Assembly (NCBI RefSeq): GCF_032854445.1
Contig: NC_088303.1
Location: 29,057,265-29,121,264, forward strand
Origin: Liolophura sinensis
Taxonomy: Eukaryota > Mollusca > Polyplacophora > Chitonida > Chitonidae
Direction of reading: 5' to 3'
Length of the DNA stretch: 64,000 nt
The notes beneath the pieces were generated by a model. That model saw nothing but the letters and a program-made list of their open reading frames with translations. It made no database searches and had not been told where the DNA came from. Positions within the stretch are counted from its first letter, which is position 1. Every line of letters begins with the position of its first letter. Position numbers and translations under genes: made by a program. Shown piece by piece: positions 52,501 through 61,500 of the stretch.

Positions 52501-55500
52501 TAAAATGTTAAAATATCACACAAGGGTAAACCCTAAAACTATCAGCTTTGTTTCAACTATTTTCAACTGTTTCAACCATGGGAACATACTTTTGTTCTGT
52601 GGATTTATACCGTCATGCTACTGGTAATGATCACTTCCTTGAAATCCAAAGGGCTACATTCGGATTCTCAATTTTCTCCATCATTTGTCTATTCTAAATG
52701 ACTTATTACAGCACTTTCTTCAGACAATCATGTTATAGTACATGTTATCAAAAATAGTTGCCTAACATTTTTGACAGGTCACACGATACAGTCTGACTTT
52801 TTCTACCTTCATCGATAAAAGAGTTTGAACTTGACACTCCCCTATTTTCATCGATTAAGATGCAGACTCAAAAATTTATTTTATTACCTCTAACCATTAG
52901 AACATGCCAAAAATCAGGAATCCTTTGAGGCTGAATGACTTTTCTGCTTGTCACAAAACAACACATTTCTGTACATGCACGTGCATCCAATCAACTATCG
53001 GTGTATCAAAATTTTCCCCCAAAATGCAATTATTAACAATTAGAGCTGTACGGGGAACCATCCGCATTTCAGGCTAATCACTTTCAGTTTTGTCATCTCT
53101 ACCACCAGCTATAATCAAACAACTTCTAACAAGATAAAGATATTTACTGTCAATGCTGCACAAACACACACAAAACTCTAGCCATACCTTTGCCTATCTC
53201 TTCATCAACCTTCTGCAGAAACTCTGGCTGTTTAATTTCTTTCTGTTTCTTTTGTTTGACAAGAACTAACGCTTCCTCCAGCTCTGTGAAGTCCACTGCA
53301 CTCTCCTGCCATACAGACAAAGGCCCACATTTCAAACACTTGTCTACATAACAGACAATTGTGAAATCAGACAATACTGAACTTTGCAGATACTATTACA
53401 GTTAACATGCATGGCAAGCTCACGGTGGATAAACTTCCAATGGTGGCCATTTGAGGCTTTCAAGACAAGCTTCTTAACCACTAGGGGCCCGATGTGTGAA
53501 GTTGTAGAAGCAGCCATTTCATCTTGACCTAAGCCCTGGTCTTTAATGAAAAACCCATGTAAACAACAATGTATTTAAAATGAACAATAAATGTAAAAGA
53601 AGCCTAAACAATTAAAAAACATAGAAATGCAAACTAACCATACGGGAATGAGAATGAGAGGTCTTACCTTGGTGAAGAATCTCATTTTCTCTGTTAAGTC
53701 ATCACATTTTTCTTTCAGCTGGAAATACTGAATCTTCATCTCCCTATGTTCCAGCTCCAACTTCTCAAATTCCGCTAAAAAATAAAACAGATACGTGTAA
53801 ATTTTTTAAAAAGTTTTTATTTTCTTCTTTCTTCACAGGTTCAATTCATGGGTTTCTCCATTTCCTCCCACCATAATGCTGGCTGCCGTCAAATGTGTAA
53901 ACTGTTCTTGAGTATGGCACAAAATACCAATCAAATAAAGAAACAAATTCTTCACTGGATAAGCTAAACAGCAGTGAGTAGTGGCATCAAAAGGAATTTG
54001 AAAGTAAGTGGGTGGCAGGTGAGAAAGGGGTATCTCAGCAAATTAGGCAAGGGTCCAGGTGCAGATCTACATGTACAAAGATGGCAGCCAAAGTATATTT
54101 GGGCCTCCATCCATTGAGATGTGGAGATGCTCAGGATTGTTGCCCCTAACAAGGAGGCCAACCCAGAGCATGTGCTTACCTTATAGCTAACATCTGTGCA
54201 TCAGTTCAGTCTTAAAGTATATAACTGAATCTTCATGAAATACTTATTTATATTGACTGTTGTTCATACACTGTGGCTCATTTTAGGAAACAACGTCAAA
54301 CAGTGCCTGTGGTAAACCACCAACCTTTGGTATGAAACTGAAAGGATTTTTTTCCTTCTACCCTGGCAGATCTGCATACCATATCTGCGAAATATCATGT
54401 CAGGACCAGAGGCACATGTAATAACCTACAGCCAATTAATACAGTTTAGAGAACCTTAAACAATATCCTGCTGACTTCAGTTTATTTTCATTATTTTTGT
54501 TTTCAAATTCCTTTATTTCACTGATTTTTTATAAAGATCCACATAAGCCTTACTTCTTTCCTCTGAAAGCTTATCCAGGATAGAGCCCTTTTCTCCCAGG
54601 TCTGACTTCATAGTGGCCTCCAGCTGGGCAATCTGGACTCTGAGGGCATTCTCCCGCTGTCGCCACTCTCGCTCCCGCTCAAGGTCAAATGCACTATGTA
54701 AATTAGAAAAACAAAACATTATTCACAATACCCCCATCATACCAGAGAGAATTTATTTATTTCTTTACCTGGCTTTCAACGCCATGCTCAATTATATGCT
54801 GTCGGTCAGGTTTATGGGTTTGGGAATCTGGAGTGCCCTGAGTATATCACAGATCTTGTGCAAGCTGGATGTGTTCTCATTAGTTTACAGCCTAATAACT
54901 GAGGTGAACAAGTGCTTTTACCATTTGAGTCAATAAGATTTCCTGGAGCGGGGTTTCCACAAATTGTTCACAACCAAACCATACCAAAACGATTACTGGT
55001 TTTGAGTGTTTTTACTGCAAATTTGCAGTCTCCACTCCTCATTTAGATGTCTAAGCCACCCACAGACTGTATGTATATTTTGAATTTATTATCCTTTCCA
55101 ATAATCAATATTCACAAGTTAACAAGTTTACTCTTGTAGGCAGTACATGTTTTTCTTAAATATCACTTACATGCAGACAAATTTTACATTCATGACTTAC
55201 GTGTTAACTAGTTTCTCCATGATAAGATTCACCTGCTCATGCGTTTCTTGTTAGCCTAAATCACCTGAAAGTTTCTCATTAGATTGACTCACCTTCTGAT
55301 GGAGGTGATTCTCCAAGTTTCTCCACAGCCTGATGGACCTGCTGGTACGTTTCTCAATAGCCTGACTCATCTGCAGGGAAGTTTCTCAAGGTAACTAAAC
55401 CTTTTGAACAGTTTCTCAACAGCCAGGATCACCTCCTGACAAGTTTCTCCATAACCTGACTAGCCTCAAGACAAGTTTCTCAATAGTCTGTCTCACCTGC

Positions 55501-58500
55501 TGACAAGTTTCTCTTTAGCCTGACTCACCTGCTGACAAGTTTCTCAATAAGCTGACTAACCCTTCTGAAGAGTTTCTAAATAGCCTGACTCCCGTCCTTA
55601 CAAGTTTCTCAACAGCCTGCCTAGCCTCCTCCTAAGTTTCTCAATAACCTGACTCACCTGCTGATGAGTTTCTCAACAACCTGACTCATTTCCTGACAAG
55701 TTTCTCCATAGCCTGACTCACCTCCTGACAAAAAAGTTTCTCAATAGCTTTCACTTTGTGACAAGTTTCTCAATCACCTAGCTCACCTCCTGACAAGTTT
55801 TGCAATAACCTGACTCACCTGCTGACAAGTTTCTCAATAAACTGACTCAGTTGCTGACAAGTTTCTCAATTACCTGACTCATCTGCCGACAAGTTTCTAA
55901 CTAGCCTGACTCATCTGCCAACAAGTTTCTCAACAGCCTGACTCACCTGCTGACCAGTTTCTCATTGGCTTCCTTGAGGATCTGGTTCTCTCTCTGAGCA
56001 TCTAGTACCTGCTCCTGCAGTTCGATCACCTTCCTGTCAATGGTTGTGGAGGACTTGAGCTGGTTGTGTAAGGTCAGCACTTTGTTCTGTTCCTCCTTTA
56101 GCTGTAAGTTCAGGTGTTCCATTTCCATCAACACCGTGTCGTGGCTTCGCTTTACTGAACGCAGGTTCTGACAACAACATCGTGCAAATTCACTTAAAAC
56201 TGCATCAATGTCTGCTGTTTCCAACAACATTACACAAATTCGCATAAAATCTGCATCAATGCCTGCAGGTTCTAACAACATTACACAAATTCGCATAAAA
56301 TCTGCATCAATGCCTGCAGGTTCTAACAACACTTACATAAAGTCTGCAACAATGCCTGCATGCTCTAACAACATTTACATAAATTCACATAAAATCTGCA
56401 ACAATGCCTGAGACACATCCTCTCCTTGAATGAAAGCCTCCTCACCTCCACATTATGTACTTCTGTTAAGGACCCTTTACACAACATCTACCTTTCATAC
56501 CCAACTATCACTCTGTCATTGCTGCTCTGGTTTTACTCTCTATTCTATAAGTCTTTTATGTTATATATTTCCTATATCTCCACCCGCTCACCTCTTCCAT
56601 GGCGCTGTACTTGTCCTGTAGTGCCACCAGCTTTGTAGACTTTTCCTTTACATCTCGCTGTAGCCGGATCATCTCAATGTTCTCCTGTACACTGGACCTG
56701 AGATCACAAACATCGTTAACGCTTGTCCAAATCCAAGTGCTAGTGTACAAGCTGCTTCTTCAATGTTTGGCTATATTTCTCGTTACTGTATTCTTCCTTA
56801 GGATAAGCTTTTTTCAAGTGACACATTTGCTTTACTTTGAGTGATTCAATTGCCTTACAGAATGAATTTATCAGAAAAAAATCAGAAAAAAAATTATGTC
56901 TTCAAAGGCATCAAAAGTATGATTTTAAGGCTTTCATGTGCTTCTAATAATGTTTATTGAAGGCCAAACTTTAGGTGAACTGTAGAATAATATGTCACAT
57001 TCCGGAGTGAAAAAAAACCTGAGTGGCCAGCATAAACCACTGACCACTGACAAGTTCCCGACAGCCTGATCTTTATTATCATCTTTTAAATTATTTCTGT
57101 CATAGTGCAACAATATCTCTAAGAAGTCAGGTCATCTCAATGTTCACAAATTTAGAGCCATGCCTCACTGCTATCTCATGCTGAAGACACCAGGCATGAT
57201 GCCCATCACACCCACAGAATTCACATTCTGACCAATAGTTTGCCTATGTTGCCCAATGCAATGTACAAAGTGAGTAGAATCTACAGTCAATGACCTAGTT
57301 TCGCACGAGAGTCACTGGCGTTTATTTTCGCATGATATGATGACAAAAGAGAGTCATTAGTACGTCAGTTTACATCCACGTTTTGTTTTGTTACAATCGG
57401 AACTGTCCTCCTATAGCACAAGAGTTACCTTTCCTGCGTTTTGAAATCAGGAACCCCTATTAAACACAGAAACAATACTCCATGCGAGGTTTCCGAAAAT
57501 AACCACAATTAACTTTGCATCCTTTTCGGTGGCACTGTGTGCGAGTCTTGCATATCGGAGTCAGACAGGTTTTGTCCATGTTGTTGACATCTTTGAGTCA
57601 GTGAGCAAGTGCTTGGGGTGTCGATATATTGGAAATTCGCACAACACTGACTGGCTATATATCAAAATAAAGTGCGTGTTTTCTGATTACCAGTATGCAA
57701 ATATGCCCAGATGTCGCCAGCAACAGGTAAGATTATATTTTAGCCTTTCGTCAGCAAAAATCCTGCCATCAACGAGTATAAAAGTGGAGATTTAGATCCC
57801 TGTGATTGTAAGTTGTCGCTCCAGAGAGTTTTCTTCCCAATTGCCTTTCATCACAAAACAATCAAGGTGCGCCTTTTGTGAAGCGAACTTTTATGTACTG
57901 AATTCATTATGACTGAAAGATGAAGGAAAACATGACTTGTGGTGGCAGGAGCATAGACTGACTGCTCAATGAAGCGTGAATTTGTCTATTACATTCAGGG
58001 ACTGTCCATATAATCCCCTGACCACAGCCGATGCTCTCCCGTGGCACCCAGTCAGTAAGAACCACAATCAACGCTATGAATCCTGGGATACACTTTCCAA
58101 GTCCAAGGGCAAAACTTTAGGTCATTTGCCGTAGGTATGTAAGTTAATTCCTTGTAATGTCTTTATGAATCAGTATTCCTATTTCTGATCTACTGATCAG
58201 ATAAATTTTATAAATTCTTCTTGTACGACACTCGCCTTATTGTATCTACTTTATAAAGCCTTCAACATAATATGTGAAGTAATACTGTTTTACCTGAATG
58301 TTACAGAAGTTACAGAACAACTGCGGTCCTGACTCGACTTATCACTTATGATACTTTTGAGTCATCGCTTGTGATAAGTTTTGTATGTCACAAGTTGTTT
58401 TCACAATGATATTTAAAGCACATTCCTTTCGAGACAAATGCCACCCTTATGACAGGCAAGTACCTACTTTTGTTCTGCTGTCATCTGCTGGCGCACTTTG

Positions 58501-61500
58501 AACAAGTCTTCATTGAATTCGTCTTCACGAAGGCGATTCTGCAGACAAACACTTATACACATGAGGAGCTGAACCCAATACTTTGGCCACTGTTAAATTT
58601 ATTCTTAGTCTCTCATGACCCTGTTTATCAAAACACAGATGGCGAGTGTTATAAATATTATCAATTTTCAAACAAAATTTACTCTCAATCTTCAACATTT
58701 TTAAACCCTACAGCACTTTTTCAGTGGAATTTATTATGAAAATGTCACCAGAAATGACCTGCTTGTCCCAATACAGGTTCAAGCTTCATAAAACTGCGTA
58801 GACTATTTCTCTACATCCCATAATTCTCTCAGAATGTTTCAAAATGTTTGTTGCAATGGTAGTTGAAAAGGTTGAAGAATTATATTATGTGGAATTCAGG
58901 ACACTTGATTTTAAATGTCAATCCTGTACGCATTTTAATAATTTTACTTGAAATATTACAAGCATGAGGGCTGATGAGAAAAGAACAATTAAGTAACACT
59001 GGCCTTGGGTCTTTTTGATATTTGGTTATTAAATCATCATCAAACATTTGAATAAATTCAACAAAAATGTAAAACAAATACATAAAATTTACATAAAATT
59101 TAAATCTGCTCTCTCTAAATCTACACCGACAGCTCTTCATTATTTCTTTCTCTTCTGAAACAAGTCAAAGTCAGACAGCACAAAGACAGCACAAGCTTGC
59201 ATGATTACAACACTTCAAAACACAGAGACTCTCCTACTACCGCTGTACTTTACCTCTTCTCGTAGCTTCTCTATCTCCAGGTCACACATATTCAACTGTT
59301 CTTCTAACTGCCTTACATAACTCTCTCTGCAAGAACAGGAAAAAGAACAATGTAACATACAGACGTCAGTAATTTTTTCATAGAGAAGCTGTCGTGACAC
59401 CACATCACACTCGTTCAGGACCCAGGCCCTTGCTTTTACATGTACCCATACTCAATAAACACTAAAACTAAATTCTTTAAATACATAATCCACCTAATCT
59501 TCACGCAACTTACCAGATACTGAACACATAGTGCCCAAATCTTCAGCCAATTTCAATACAGATATTGTTAGATCTCAGACTGCAATACATTCCTCAGCAC
59601 AAAGGTTTTGGAGAATTCTTTCACTCTTGATTTTCATGTACTTACAGATTTTTATTTTCCGTTCTTGCATCGTCTAATGCACTGTGACCAAATCGATGCA
59701 TAGCTGTCGGGCTTTGGGAACGGAATCTGAAATCACACAAAACGACCAAATCCTATATGTGACTTGTATGGCTTAGTTCTAAAACTTCGTAGTTGTATAC
59801 ATGTTTTACATATGGCTCCCATACCCATGTGTGCTTGGAAACACAAAATTAATAAGCCTCTGTATGGATCCTTCATGGATACTTTACAGTGGATCACAAA
59901 ATTAATAATCTTCCGTATGGATTCTTTGTGGATATATTGCAGTATCACAAAGTGAACAATTATCTGTATAGATACCTTATGGATACTTCACAGTATCACA
60001 AAATTAATAATCTTCTGTACGGATCCCTCATGCATACAGTGTACTTTGCAGAGTATGGCAAAAATAATAATCCTTCGTATGGATCCTTCATGGATACTTT
60101 GCAGTGTATCACAAAAATAATAATCTTCCATATGGATCCCTCATGGATACTTTGCAGTGTATCACAAAATTAATAATCTTCTGTACAGACCCCTCATGGA
60201 TACTTTTCAATGTATCCCAAAATAATAATCCTTTGTATGGATCCCTCATGACTACTTTACACTGTATCATAATAAACTGTTGCACAAAAACCAATATGTG
60301 TTACTACCTTTTTTTTTTTGTTTTTTTTTTGCAATGTTCCATGCAGTTCTCAACAACCATTCAAAGCAATTTTCTCAACTCGCAGGCACTGGCAGGAGAG
60401 GTCTGGCCTGGACACCCTGTTGCTATGACACCAGAACGTTTGAGCCTACGTCAGAGAACTAGATCATTAACCTAACTGCTCAACCTTTTCACATATGAAA
60501 GAGAGGGTGAGACTAATGAAGCAAATAACAACTATGCAAATTTTATAACAATTATTCTGGAAAAATTGGTCAAGTTAATGCCATATCATGATTGCAAAGT
60601 TTTATGCAAATTAGAGAAGAGTTTGTAATATGGCCTAAACACCCACGTTCAGCTGCAGGAGCCGATCAAATCCTTACCAAGATAATCTCACCACCACAGA
60701 CAATCACAATAAAATAAATCAGCCAATCCATTAATCAATCAATCAAAAGACACATCCTACTCACACTCTCTGCTCTGGTGGGCCCATCACTCGCAGATTT
60801 TTCGTCAGCCTGGGATCTGGAGTGGTCTTAGCTATTCCCTGCAAAGAACAATATCTCAACAAATATAAAACTGAATATAAAACTAAATATATAAAAATAA
60901 AAATAACAACAGAAAATCAAATGTCTTTTTCCTATGTTTAGTCTTGCATTTGAGCCATTTCGCTTATGAGTAGAATTCAAGTAATGGTATGATGTAATCT
61001 TAACACACCTACTCGTGAAATTGTTGATTTTCAAGCAATAGGGGAGTGTCAAGTTCAAACTCTTTTGTCGCTAAAGGTAAAAATGTGTTGACATTAATTT
61101 ACCAATCACCTCTCTCACCGTATTCTGGAGATACAAATGATACCCCTTTCCTTCAGGAACTTTTTAAGTTCACAAATGTTCAGCTCCTCAGTTTTCTTCA
61201 TCATTCAACTACTCAACATAACTTTTTTCTTGATGCCCGTGTTATAGTAAATTTGATCAAAAGTAGTTGCTAACATTTTTGGCAAGCCGTGTAATACCGA
61301 AGGTTTTAATTTCTTAATTATAGAAATAAAAGAGTTCGAACTCAAAACATCCTTTTTGCAGAAAACTGTGACTAGTACTGCATTTGTAAGTTATTGTGCT
61401 TGTAAATGAAAGCCATTTAGAACATTCCTAAATGGGGAACACACCACTTTTTGTGAATCCCTTGACAAAAAAAAAAAAAAACATCATCAAAGACTGCAAA

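Larger units (their letters stand above)
51107..52842. mobile_element. 1.74-kb DNA element with ~90-bp terminal inverted repeats
   Basis: The left end GGGGTGTTTGAGGTGGAACT and the complement of the right end (GGGGAGTGTCAAGTTCAAAC) start an inverted repeat. It continues through ctcttttgtcggcaaaggta and tgaaaaatgttaggcaac for about 90 bp. TA flanks both sides. The interior holds a short zinc-knuckle-like frame on the - strand and two nested SINE pieces. The superfamily is not certain. It occupies the intron between RPGRIP1L exons 12 and 13. Confidence 0.8.

Noticed and set aside
59889..60475. + frames of 94-123 residues with repeated YGSFMDTLQ
   Set aside because: Generated by the ~53-bp minisatellite.
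60765..60766. Exon 4 donor at gtgtga two bases earlier
   Set aside because: It would leave phase 0 and put a stop into exon 5; the adjacent gtgagt keeps frame.
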